From Sclerurus mexicanus (Eukaryota > Chordata > Aves > Passeriformes > Furnariidae): a DNA stretch of 64,000 bases. Each line of letters opens with the position of its first letter. The stretch's first letter is position 1. This document shows positions 25,040-36,288 of the stretch, piece after piece. Both the position numbers and the translations under genes were made by a program. The DNA lies in assembly GCA_013396755.1 (NCBI GenBank), contig VWZF01004011.1, positions 434,907 through 498,906 of the forward strand. Direction: 5' to 3'. The notes under the pieces were generated by a model. It had not been told where the DNA came from. It saw only the letters and a program-made list of their open reading frames with translations, and did not search any database.

Positions 25040-28000
25040 TCACCACCTGCAATCAGTGGTGAGTACCTCACATGATTGCCTTCAGGCTATGAAAGAATTC
25101 TTTCTCTCTGCCTCCAAGATATATCTTTATTACTTCACTACCCACCTACCACTTTCTGAAGTGTCAGACCTTGGTCACCAGTTGGAAACAGGACAATGAC
25201 AGGGTTAGACCACTGGCAGAAGGCACTATATAGTCTCATCTTTCTGCTTCGTGTATCTTCCTCTGGTGCTCAGGCTCACAGCAATGGTCAGATTTAGGGT
25301 AAGTAAAATGTTTTAGTCCGAAAGATAGTCAAGCAGGATCTTGAGAGTTTTTTTTCCTTTACCTTCAGCAAAGATTGCAGTTCGCAGGCTGGAATTCCTC
25401 ACCAGCCCAGGGGCCTTTGGGGTGCAGATACTTTGTAGTTTCTTCTTTGCACCTGGTACAGAGCTTTTTCCTCCAAAGAGCTGAAATATTTAGTATAACC
25501 ACACTTACTGTAACTGTAGTCTTTGGAACATGCAGGAATTCAAACAATTGTCTCAGGCCAATAAGAGAACATCACTACCCAAGTTAAATTTTTAAAACAA
25601 AGTCATAGGAAGCTGTTCTCAGCCACTGGCCCATCCTGACAATGCCCAAACTCCTCATGCAATTCCCCTAGGCTGGCAACGTGAGCAGCTAGAAGCTTGT
25701 CTCATTTCTGTTCCCCATCAGGATGAAGAAAATGGAACTCTTTCTGCTCATCTCCCCTTAATAAGTTAATCTAGTTGCTGTTTTGAGAATACTCCAAACT
25801 GAATCCAGGGCATTCAAAATGCAATGACAGTTGCTTTTAAAACACAGCTTTACATCCTTGGTAAAGGGTTAAAATGCCCAACTGAGTTGTGGTCAGCTGA
25901 CAGGTTTAATTGTCCCTTCTCTGCCTGGGGGAATTTAAACTTCAGAGGAAGAAATCTTTGCTTTTGGCACTCCTTTGAGCACTAGTTAAAAGGACATTTT
26001 ACAAGCAGATAAACGCCGACATCAATCACGGTATTGAAGAATAGTGTAATGCCCACTCAGATGTTTGAAGGAAGAGCACTGACATATCCTTTCTAATTTA
26101 AATTAAAGCCACGGAATGCTGAGTGAAAGTACTCAGATACCTGTTTGTAAAGAGATTCCGAATATAGGAGTTTTAGACCTGTTTTCACAGTGCCCCACCA
26201 GTTTGGCTTCCCTCCTGCTTTTATCAATTCTGTGACATTCAGGACTCCCCCCTACACTATATGAAGACCCTATCCCAGGACTAGCAAATAGCTATAAGCT
26301 TGTGCATGGTAGCCCTTCTGAGAATGTGAAGCTTAACATGTTCAGAAATTTGAAGCTGGGTATGGAAAAAAACCCCAAAACCAGAAAATGGCTATGCCAG
26401 AAGAAGAAACCTAAAAGCATTTTTTGTATATGGTCACTTCTGTAAGCTGCCCATGAGAAATACCTGGGCTTTTACAAAATCTTTTGCCACAGATGAAGTT
26501 ATTCTGTGAGCAGAAGGAAGAAAAAAATAAAATTCTTTGGTGTAAACTGGCATGCTTCTTTCAGTCACATCTTTAGACTCTTTTTTTTTTTTTTTTTCAA
26601 ATGGGACACACCTAAGTGAGCTGCCTGTATATGTAGCTCTGTTTCCCCTTAGCTTTTGAACCTACTCATTGATTTGAATAAAATTTAAGACAAGAATAAA
26701 ATTCTCTAGGTTTTTACTGCTAGAACATTATTCTGGAGGGGAGTTAAAATGTGAAAAAGTGCAAGGAGAAGGACCAGAAAATCTTAATATCAGTCTGTTA
26801 AATCAGCCAAAAGATAGAGCTCTGTAAGAAACCTGACTTGAAGTTTTCTACTCATTGCTTTTATCTGACTTTTTCTTCCTTTCTGCAGCTAATACTCACA
26901 GTTTCTGAAGAGTCTGAGCCTCATTTATAGACCCTTCCAATAGCTTCTGTTCTTATGACCCTTGCAGGAACTTCACAGAAACAATATATCCAAGGGCTGT
27001 CAAATTTGGTTCAAATCAGCCAATAAGTTCTGTGACTGCTGAAGGGGAAAATATATGCAGGGTGCTGTTGCAGCAGAAATGGAAAAGCTTGTCTGCCCTG
27101 AAGCCATGAACAAACCACCTGATACCAGCCAGAGTTAATGAAAGTAGAAGGAGGGCGCAAGCTACTTTGCCCACTCCAACATATTCCCCTTAAAATCGCT
27201 GGTTGAAATGCAGGCTGGTAGAAACTAGTTTGTTGCTTTTGAATACTTCAATTGCTGCTTGTGATTCATCAATAGAAGAGCGGGCTACAGCATGCAGGGA
27301 GGTTTGTTTGGCCAGCTGTGAGCCTGAGCAAGTCCAGACTCATGTAACCAGTCATCACTTTCTCACTGTAATATAGCCATGTGGAGCTCTCTGTTGTTGT
27401 TCTTGGAAAGAGTGGGTAAGGATGGAGGGAACATGTGAATGAAATATAGTTTCAGGGCAGGGAACACCATTTGATCAACATGTGGAAAGACATGGGAGAG
27501 AATCATGCAATGTGCTATCATACATAGAGATCGTTGTATTCTGGCTGTCTGAATATTACAGACATCTTTAAGAGGTTCCAAAGTGTTAAGTAGCTTTTAT
27601 GTCCAACATTACAGGGTTAGAATTGTGTTACTGAGCTTATTCATTCAAGATGGACAAAGTGCAGTCATTAAGAAAAGGCACATTAGTTCTTCTAGTTAAT
27701 TTTATGCATTTTTTTCCTGTGCCTTTATGTCAAAAACTTTTAACAGAGAAGAAAAAAATTAAAATCTCATTTTTGAGGCAACAGAATCAAAATAATTATA
27801 GTAATTTTATTTTCTCAAAAATTAAGTATCTGCTTCTGCGATGAAAATATAACCCAACCTACCATGTAGTAGAAGTTAATTTTAAACAATGCACAGTGAG
27901 GTCTATTTCCAGTTATTAACCATGAAAGCTACCACTGTACAAGCTATCAGTTCAGTGACAACCCTTTGGTGGGTAATTGCATAACTTACATTAGCTCAGT

Positions 28001-28400
28001 GACACATGTCAGCTAAGGCATTGAAGCCGTTGCTCAGGAGTAGCTCTGTGTCTGATTGCAGTGTTCTATAAGCCTTCTGCTGAGAAAAATTTTTGCTGGC
28101 CCTGTTTGTATTTATACCAATGGCTTTATACACTCTTAAGGCAGAGAAAAGGAGAGTTAAACCAAGTACAATTTTCTCATATTCCCTTCTCTGGATCCCT
28201 TCACACTTCCTAAACTATGTGATTATAACCTATATATATATGGATATTGGTCAAGAACATCTGTATGTGTTCATACATGGCAAGCACACACATACAGAAC
28301 AGATAATCTCTGCATGCACAGTAGTCATATATATGATGGCATGTGGGATTTAATGCTTAGGTGTGACTCAAAGGAGAGCAAATATGGGAAAAGTACACTT
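25040..28400. other. Unique non-coding DNA, no gene seen
   Basis: No gene or known mobile element. A T17 run lies at 26581-26597. The block 25840-26080 is clean unique DNA with an E-box (CAGCTG), a CCGACATCAATCAC segment and balanced composition. It reads like a conserved element but cannot be tested here. Confidence 0.55.
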
Positions 28401-28440
28401 GGGGAAACATGTACCCATCTGGGGAAACATGTACCCATCT
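28401..28440 (+). repeat. Exact 20-bp tandem duplication
   Basis: The block 28401-28420 (starting GGGGAAACAT, ending GTACCCATCT) is repeated without mismatch at 28421-28440. It lies about 15 bp before CR1 homology begins, close to the 5' truncation point of the neighbouring element. It may be slippage unrelated to the insertion or a by-product of it. Confidence 0.93.
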
Positions 28441-28454
28441 TTAGAAGGATAATA

Positions 28455-29760
28455 AGGAACACTCTGGGAGATGCGTCATCTTTGTCTGGGAAGACCATGG
28501 AACAGATCCTCCCAGAAGTTGTGCTAAGGCAGATGTAGGACAGAGAGGTGGTTTGATACAGCCATCATGGCTTTACTATGGGCAAGTCCTGCCTGACTAA
28601 CCTTCATAGAAGCCTTCTATGATGGAGAGACTATATCAGTGAACAAGGGAAGGGCTACTGATGTTATTTATCTGAACTGCTGTAAAGCCTTTAACACACA
28701 GTCCCTCCCAACATCCTTCTCTCTAAATTGGAGAGAGATGGATTTGATCGGTGGACTGTTAGATAGATAAAAAGGTGGTTGGATAGTCACATCCAGAGGA
28801 TAGTGGTCAGCAGCTCAGAATCCCAATGGACATCAGTGACAAGTGGTGTTCCTCAGGGGTCTGTACTGGCACCAGTGCTATTTAATGTCTCCATTAATGA
28901 CATAGATAAGGATCAAGTGAACCTTCAACAAATTTACAGATGACACCAAGCTGAGTGGTGCTGTCGACACAGCTGAAGAACAGGATGCCATCCAGAGAAG
29001 TGGGCCCATGGGAATCTCATATGGTTTAACAAGAGCAAGTGCAAGGTGCTGCACCTGGGTCACAGCAACCCCTAATACCAATACAGACTGGGGGATAAAC
29101 AGATCGAGAGCAGCCCTGCTGAGAGGGACTTGGGGGTGCAGGTGGATGAGAGGCTCGACATGAGCTGGCTGTGCACACTTGCAGCCCAGAAAGCCAACCC
29201 TGTCCTGGACTGTATCTAAAGCAGTGTAGCCAGCAGGTTGAGGGAGTGGATTCTGCCCCTCTACTCTGCTCTGGTGACTTCCCACCTGGAGTACTGCGGT
29301 CCTCAGCACAGGAAGACGTTGATCTATCAGAGAAAGTTCAGAGGAGGACCACCAAGATGATTAGAGGGATGGACTGCCTCTCCTACAAGGAAAACCTGAG
29401 AGAATTGGGTTTGCTCTGCCTGGAACAGAGATGGCTTAGGGGTGACATAATTTGGCCTTACAGTACCCAAAAGAAGCCTACAGAAAAGATGAAGAGTAAC
29501 TTTTACAAGAGCTTGTGACAGGACAAGGGGGAATGGTTTCAAATTAAGACAGTAAGTTTCGATTAGATATTAGGAACAAATTCTATACTGTGAGGGTGAT
29601 GAGGCACTGAAACAGGTTGACCACAGAAGTGATGGATGCCCCATTTCTGGAAGTGTTAAAGGCCAGGCTGGATGGAGCTCTGAGCAACCTGGTCTAGTGG
29701 TAGAGTTGTTGGAACTCAATGATCTTTAAGGTCCCTTCCAATGCAAACCATTGTATAATT
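28455..29760 (+). mobile_element. CR1 LINE, longest copy in the window, 5'-truncated
   Basis: About 1.3 kb of CR1 in forward orientation covering the C-terminal half of the reverse transcriptase and the 3' UTR. Visible RT segments: SLSGKTMEQILPEVVLRQM just before a stop at the left; TSGVPQGSVLAPVLFN at 28839-28886; the catalytic FxDD motif as FTDD at 28933-28944, in a different frame from the previous segment, so a frameshift lies between them; then ILPLYSALVTSHLEYC near 29250-29295. The 3' end reads CCTTCCAATGCAAACC then a decayed octamer tail ATTGTATAATTCC at about 29750-29762. Multiple stops and shifts make it a fossil. The endonuclease domain is absent through 5' truncation. Confidence 0.95.
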
Positions 29761-32700
29761 CCACACAGAGCAAGTATGCAAACATAACAGACAGACCAGA
29801 TTCTGCACAGATGCTTTGCAAAGCTGTATTCTTGTCTGGGAAATCACTGACCCCAGCAGATATCCTCAGTGTTGCAACAGTAGATGAGGACTAGGACCAA
29901 GCATGAAGAAAGGTGAGTATAACTGGTAGGATAGCAGTTCCATAGTGATTAACTCAATATAATTGAAATCAATTGAACATTTCACTCCAAACTGACGAAA
30001 AGTTACTTTTGGCACAATGTATCCACACTTCCTTATGTCTTTGCAGCCAGCCTGCATTCCCTGTGATGTTGAATTGACGGCATGTTTGACAACCGTAACA
30101 TCTTCCCTCATGTCTAAGTAGGCATTTCCTTCACTCCCACCAACCTGACAAGCAGTGGATCATGGAGATGAAAAGGCATTGTTTTGTGAATAAAGGAGAA
30201 AGAAATGCAATAAAGTCTGCCCTTTTTATTGATCAGGACCCTCTCTGGTAGAATCAGGGTATAATATTGTGATATTGAAAAGCTGGAAATTATCAAAAGT
30301 GAGGAGCTGTGCTCCTGACAAACAGCCTGGGAGGTCAGTGAGTAGCTGCTGGGACTGGCTTGTAGGGCTGCTAGGGCTGCTGTGCCAAGTGGGTGTGTGT
30401 GGCGCGTGGAGAGGGGTGAACACAGAGAAGTGGGAGGGGGAAGGGAATGGTAGCCCTCACGGAAACACCAGCATGTTCTAATAAATGGAGCAGTGACCCC
30501 TGGGCAGAGGTTTGTTTTTCAGAAAGTGTGGCATGTGCTGGGGTTGCTGACGGTGCTGCCTGGCCAAGTACAAAGAGCTCCTTGTGGGGCTGCCAGTGAA
30601 CCGTCCTAAAGTGCTGCCATGCTGGCTGTGTTTTCTGGTCTCAATCATTTGATCACTTGCTTGTGGATTTATCCCTGCCTCTGGCCACAGTGATTTTAGC
30701 TAGAATTCCACTATATTAGCTATTGTAAAGAAACGTTAGGATGAGGGAAATGAGCAGCAGCTTGAGGATGTGAGGGCTGCCTCCTTCCCAAGGGGTCTGG
30801 GAGGTACTGCTGGGCCCTCAGCAAGGTCGCAGGGCTGTGTTCCACACCAGCATGTGAGAGGAAGCCCAGCTGTGTGACTCACTCGCTGGGGCTTTTCCAA
30901 GCCCCTTCAGCAGCGACCTCCCTGCTAGCTGACCCAGCAGGAAGGGCATCCTCCCATGCTGGCTCTACACCTCTGCTGGAGGGCCTGGCTCCCACCTCAG
31001 ACTACCCAAACCACCTGCCCTGCATGCAGCTACAGCCTGGGCCATCGACACCTGGGCTTGTGTGTTGCAGTGCCAGCTGCACTAGTGTGGGCCTCCTACT
31101 GCCCCCAGAATTCCCATGGTGAGGACAGGAGGGCAAACAGAAGACTCAAGTGTGTGTAGCAGGCTCTTTTTCTGTCTTGCAAAATTTTTTTCCTTGACCT
31201 TTCTGTTTCTGACTGCACAAGATGTCCTGGCTTGCAAACCCCTTCCATACCAAATTTGAAGCAAGTCACACTAGTTTTCTACTTTAAACCTGCTTGCACC
31301 TATTTGTCTTTCCCAGTGAGTATATTAGCATCAGACATAGCCTCATGCCTCTCTCCTCTGCCACCTCAACATTCACACTCACCACTGCCATTCACATCTC
31401 AACCAAATGTAGGTTATTCTCCCTCAGATGGCTCTAGAAAGGCATTCAAGAAAACACTTTCAAAAATACTTCTTCATATTTTAAAGTTTTTTTTCAAAAT
31501 TCAGTTTTCTGCTTTTTCTGTAGGGTCTTAAGGCAGGTATGTCAAACTGCTTACAATTTTAGTACTCACTGGAAGCACGAGCTGGGTTGTTAAATTCCTA
31601 GACACATTTAGTTTCTATTTAGTTTGTTCTGCATAGGAATGAATGGAGACAATAAATATGTATGACACAGGAGAAAACAATAGCTTTGACTGCAGCTTGC
31701 TTCTACTGGCTTTATGCTCTGCTTGCCAGTGGGAAGACACTGGTATGGAAGTCGAACCAGGGCAGTATCACTGCCCTAAGAGGCCTGAGATGACTACATT
31801 CTGGAGAATCGCAAAAAGGAAAGCAGTCAGCCCCATGGATGGTGAAGCCATGCCACATCAGGTACAGGTGGTGGCTGGCAGGTGCTATTTCCCACAAAGT
31901 CTCGGGGACACACAGTCTCTCAGATGGCAAATCCCCAGGTGCTAAAGCCTCTCCTAAACATCCCAACTCCCTACACTGTAGACAGCTAGTCAACTTGATC
32001 TGCAACCCACTGATCATCTGCGAATGGTGAAAGGGATGGCAGCATCACAATGTTGCTCTGCAAGTGTTTGTGATACAGGGCATTTGGGAGAAAGGAAGGG
32101 AGAGGTAAAGGGAGAAAGGCAAAACAACCAGCATCTACTTTCCTAGTCTTATGTTCAGTACGTGAGAGCTGTCAGTTGTTGTCAGCATGACTATATAGGG
32201 ACTGAGTCTGAGGATATAGGTACTGCAGGAAGTGTCAAGAGAGTCATGAATCTCCCTACATCCTTTTGTGTGTGACTTCCTTCACTGGGAGCTGCTCTGG
32301 CATTTAATGAAAACAAATAGTGAAAGCAGACTAGGGGGATTTGGAAATGTGTGGTTAAATTGAGCAATTTCTCCCTCTTATATTAGAAATAGTTTCGCTA
32401 TGCTGACATAAAAGCTAGGTTTTGTTCATCAGATCATTAAATCAGAATTATAGTCCACAGGATAATTAAAATTTAAAAGTTAATTAAAACAGCAATGATC
32501 TAAGCACAAGTCTATAAGTAAGTCAGGGAATTCAGATACCTTATATCTCCTCTTAGGAGTCATGACTTTCATCACATATAATTACTCTTCCCTGTGGTGT
32601 GTATGGGAAAGACCTGTTTCTAAATGAGGACATTTTCTATTAAAAACAGCAGGAGAAAACTTCAGACACCAAGGACTTAATCTGTAAGGCTGATTTTTGA

Positions 32701-35700
32701 ATGAAATCATCCCCAGTGTGGCAAAGCAGTGGTGCAAATGTTTATTTATGAGTGTGCGAACAGCTCTGTTGCCTTTAATGCCATTGCTTCTCCTCCTAAC
32801 TCTGCCATGTCCTTCAGTGCTTTGTTCAAACAGTCCCAGAGCGCTCACTGGAAGATTGTTCAATTGACAACACACAAACCAAACACTTAGGAATCATGAA
32901 CTTCAAAAAAGTGCAAACAATACACAGATCCCAAGAACCTGGCACCTAGCTGTTGGTCTAGCAATGATGTGACTTGCAGGTGGACTGTGAAGAAGACAGG
33001 AACTTGGGGAGATAGGGTGCAGAGCTCTGTAGAGAGTTGTGCATGCCTTAAAGGGAAAATATGCTGAGGATGTATTCCAAGGATGAGAGAGTTGAGCTAT
33101 AGGGTTGTTCATGGGACAAAATGGACTGCAGGGCTGTGAGGAAGGTGGTGAATTCATCAGAGGTGGGCTGTGGACTATTCCTGAGGCTGGGAGAGAGGTG
33201 GTGTAATGTTTGATGGAAGTCTGTGGTGCTGTATGTGGGGAAAGCTATAGGGCTGACTGTGGGGAAATAAACTCAGGTCTATACAGAAAATTCCCTAGCT
33301 AGCAGTGGCAGCTGTAGAGCAACATCTGGGGATTGTTTCTCTTGCCATAAACACTGTCAGTTTTTCTTTCTGTTCCTTGCAAGGTGAGATTCTGTACAGA
33401 ATACAAGCTAACCTAGGTCATCCCAGTAGCATGGATTAATCACGCAGAATCCAACAGTACCTGTGGGTAGTTTCTACAGCCACTTGAGTTTTGTAAATGT
33501 AGCTGACATGGTGATCAGAAAATGAGATTGTTGTGGAAACTGCTTAAAGAAGCTCTTGCACTTCAGATGAAGCAATGACCTAAATACTCTTAAAGGGTAC
33601 AGGGAGAGGCTTGTGCTGTAACCAAGTACGTCAGTGAAGCTGCACTTGAAAACAGACCTGAGGAATTAATACAAATTTTTTTCTTCAGTAGTCATTGCTT
33701 GATTTTTTAAATGAGTAAATGGTGTTTTCTCTTTCTTACAATAGTCAGTTTCTCACACTTCAGTTTTGCCACCAGCCTACCTGACACGGAATGAGAGTCA
33801 CTATTTATCTGATTCTTTGTGTATGAAGGGAGAGGATGTCTTCTCTGTCTGATTCTGGATTTGAGAAAGAAAGTAGAAGATTGCATGGAAAGATGGCCTC
33901 ACTGAGCATCAGTTTACTACTGCACTCTTCCCTTCCCATTAAAGTAGTGCCTCCTGCAGACACTCTCTGCAGTCCTTGCAATTTGTCTGTCTCCTTTTTT
34001 CATTCAGAGGATGTGTGGGGAGCTTGTCCAAGCAGCTCCAAGGAAGTATCACAATTTAACTGTTGATTAGACGTAGTTCGTCTAAATACTGAAGAATCTG
34101 GGAAACATATGGCAAAAGCATTAATGGGTAAACACTGTACAGAAGATAACAATAATACTCATTGAAAAACACTTAGGGCAAGTGATTTGTTGTGCTCTCT
34201 TCCCAGTAAATACAAAGTTAAGATACATGAATATACAAGTATGTGTGTATATCAACAACAAGGTCCAAACAAGTGCTGCCTGTTCACATTGTGTGTCAGT
34301 CTATCCAGCAGAGGAGCAACAAAAATGTTGCATGAATTTCATGTCACCAAATGAATATCTTTAGACACACTTGATCTCTTGCTAATTCCTGCTTGTAGCT
34401 CTCAGTACTGCAGGTTCTTTCTGGTTTCCTTTGCTGCCTTAGAAGGGCAAGAATAAGTCCCACCAGGACACCAGCTTGGGATCATTTAGCTGAAGGCAAT
34501 CAGCCAACATGAACTTTTTCAATCCTGCCATTTGCATGCAGGTGTACTTCGTTTTCAGCCTTTGAGAAGTAGGGCTTATTAGGCGGGCTTTCACAATAAT
34601 GTTGGTATCTTCCCCTGGAAGGAATTGCCTGCCCTTTGACTATGGTTGGAGTTATCAAAAATCAGTTAAACTCTGAGCTTTTATGAAGAGCCACCCAAGG
34701 TGACAATGAAATGTAACCATATGATCCCCCTAATCCTTTGGGATTTGTAAGACAAAATTAACTGAGCTCTGCAGAGTTCCCATTTTATATTATTATGTAA
34801 GTGAGCTGTTTTTTTACTACCATTGTAGTTTAACTTGCATTTTTTTCAGCCTTCATAACCTGGTGGAGGTGGAGATTACTGAGGCGGGTGAAACCTGAGT
34901 GTGGACGTGGGGGAGAAGAAAGCCTCTGCAGTCACAAGACTGCCTCATCATATGACAGGGAATATGTGTGCAAAGCAGGGAGGGGCTGGTGGCAGGAAAG
35001 GACAAGAGCCCTCATGTGTTACAGATCTGCACCACTGTACCATTTGATATTACAATGACCCCAGATTTCTCAGGGAAAACAACTACTTTCAAAGCAGTGT
35101 CCCTCATATTCCAGCAATGACGATATTTCAAACAACCCTGTTGAGCTACTAGAATGAACTTCTTACCAGGTAGGGATCACAAATGTTTACCTTCTTATTG
35201 AGATACTGGGTCTCCTACACATGCTTACGCACTTCAATACATAGGCATATACACACAGCTGCATCTAGAAACCAAGTAGCATTTTAATTTTTTAAGAAAA
35301 AGAATTGCAGTGGTCTGGTGAGCAGGAAAAGAGGCCCCACAGTGTGGGGGTTGTGCCTGGACCCTCCCTGGGTCCTGATGTAGGTAGCTATGTAGGCAGG
35401 TAACTTGAAGACTCATTCTTCCCTGTCTATCCTCCTCTGCCTTTTGATTGCCTTCTACTCGCTCTCATTATGTGTTAGCAAAATCCCTATGGATCTATGC
35501 ACAACCAGATCAGGAGCATAGAGAGGGGAGGGAAAGATTGACACCCTCTCTTATTCCACAAGTTAGCTTTAGTCCATATCACCCATGGGACCTGGTTTAG
35601 TGGATGGTGCATGGGTCCAGGTGCAGTAAAAGGGAACAAAGGCGGTAACAAGAAATTGAATGTTAAGGGTGGACAGGATAATTTTTTCTCATACAATTGG

Positions 35701-36219
35701 AAAGCAGTCAGATTCACCTATGAGTTCCAGATAAGTAGACAAAGAATAGCATGGGTCTGTGAATTTTTTTTTCTGAGCAGTTGTTATGTTCTTAATGTAG
35801 AAAAACAAAAGTGGTGATAGAGAGGGAGGAGTAAGGGATGCTGAGCCCAGAATTTCAGCAATGCCCTTGAATTCTTGTTTTACCTGTTCATCTGTAATTG
35901 TAGCTTATGAGAAGCACATCAGAAGCCTCAGGTAGAAGTACAGACAGACCACTGGGCTTGAAAAAATGAAGCCATGGGCTCCCAAAGAGCACAAGGCCAG
36001 AACCAATGTCATGCTTTTTTGAGAATACAGTAAAATGCACCAGAGTCTCTTATAACAGTGAGATAAATCCTTAAGGTATTCCTTAAGAGGAATTTTTAAA
36101 AAACTTTTGGTGTGCTACTCTCCTCAGCTCAAATGCTTATTTCTAAAAGTGGAAAAGAAACTCATCCTCCATTTGCACTTCTCTGGCTTATGGCTAGAAA
36201 CACTTGCCAGGGTAAGAAG
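29761..36219. other. Unique non-coding DNA with a GC-richer block
   Basis: No recognised gene. The stretch 30290-31140 is markedly richer in G+C than its flanks and carries open frames of 65-82 codons that resemble nothing I know; an unrecognised repeat or a decayed exon cannot be excluded. The stretch 33000-33270 is G-rich on the plus strand, with recurring GGGCTG(T)GG-like words of uncertain nature. The stretch 34500-34800 is clean unique DNA with an ATTTGCATGCAGGTG octamer/E-box segment and could be regulatory. Confidence 0.5.
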
Positions 36220-36288
36220 CTAGACCCTAATTCTCAGTTCATGAAGTTAGGCACATCATTGTTCTTGAGGATCTGGGCTTCAGCATGA
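36220..36288 (+). repeat. Possible ancient amniote repeat remnant
   Basis: The words GAAGTTAGGCAC and TTGAGGATCTGGGCTT appear in the order known from an old repeat that is common in turtle, crocodile and bird DNA. Only half of the element is visible and divergence is strong, so this is a weak call. Confidence 0.3.
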
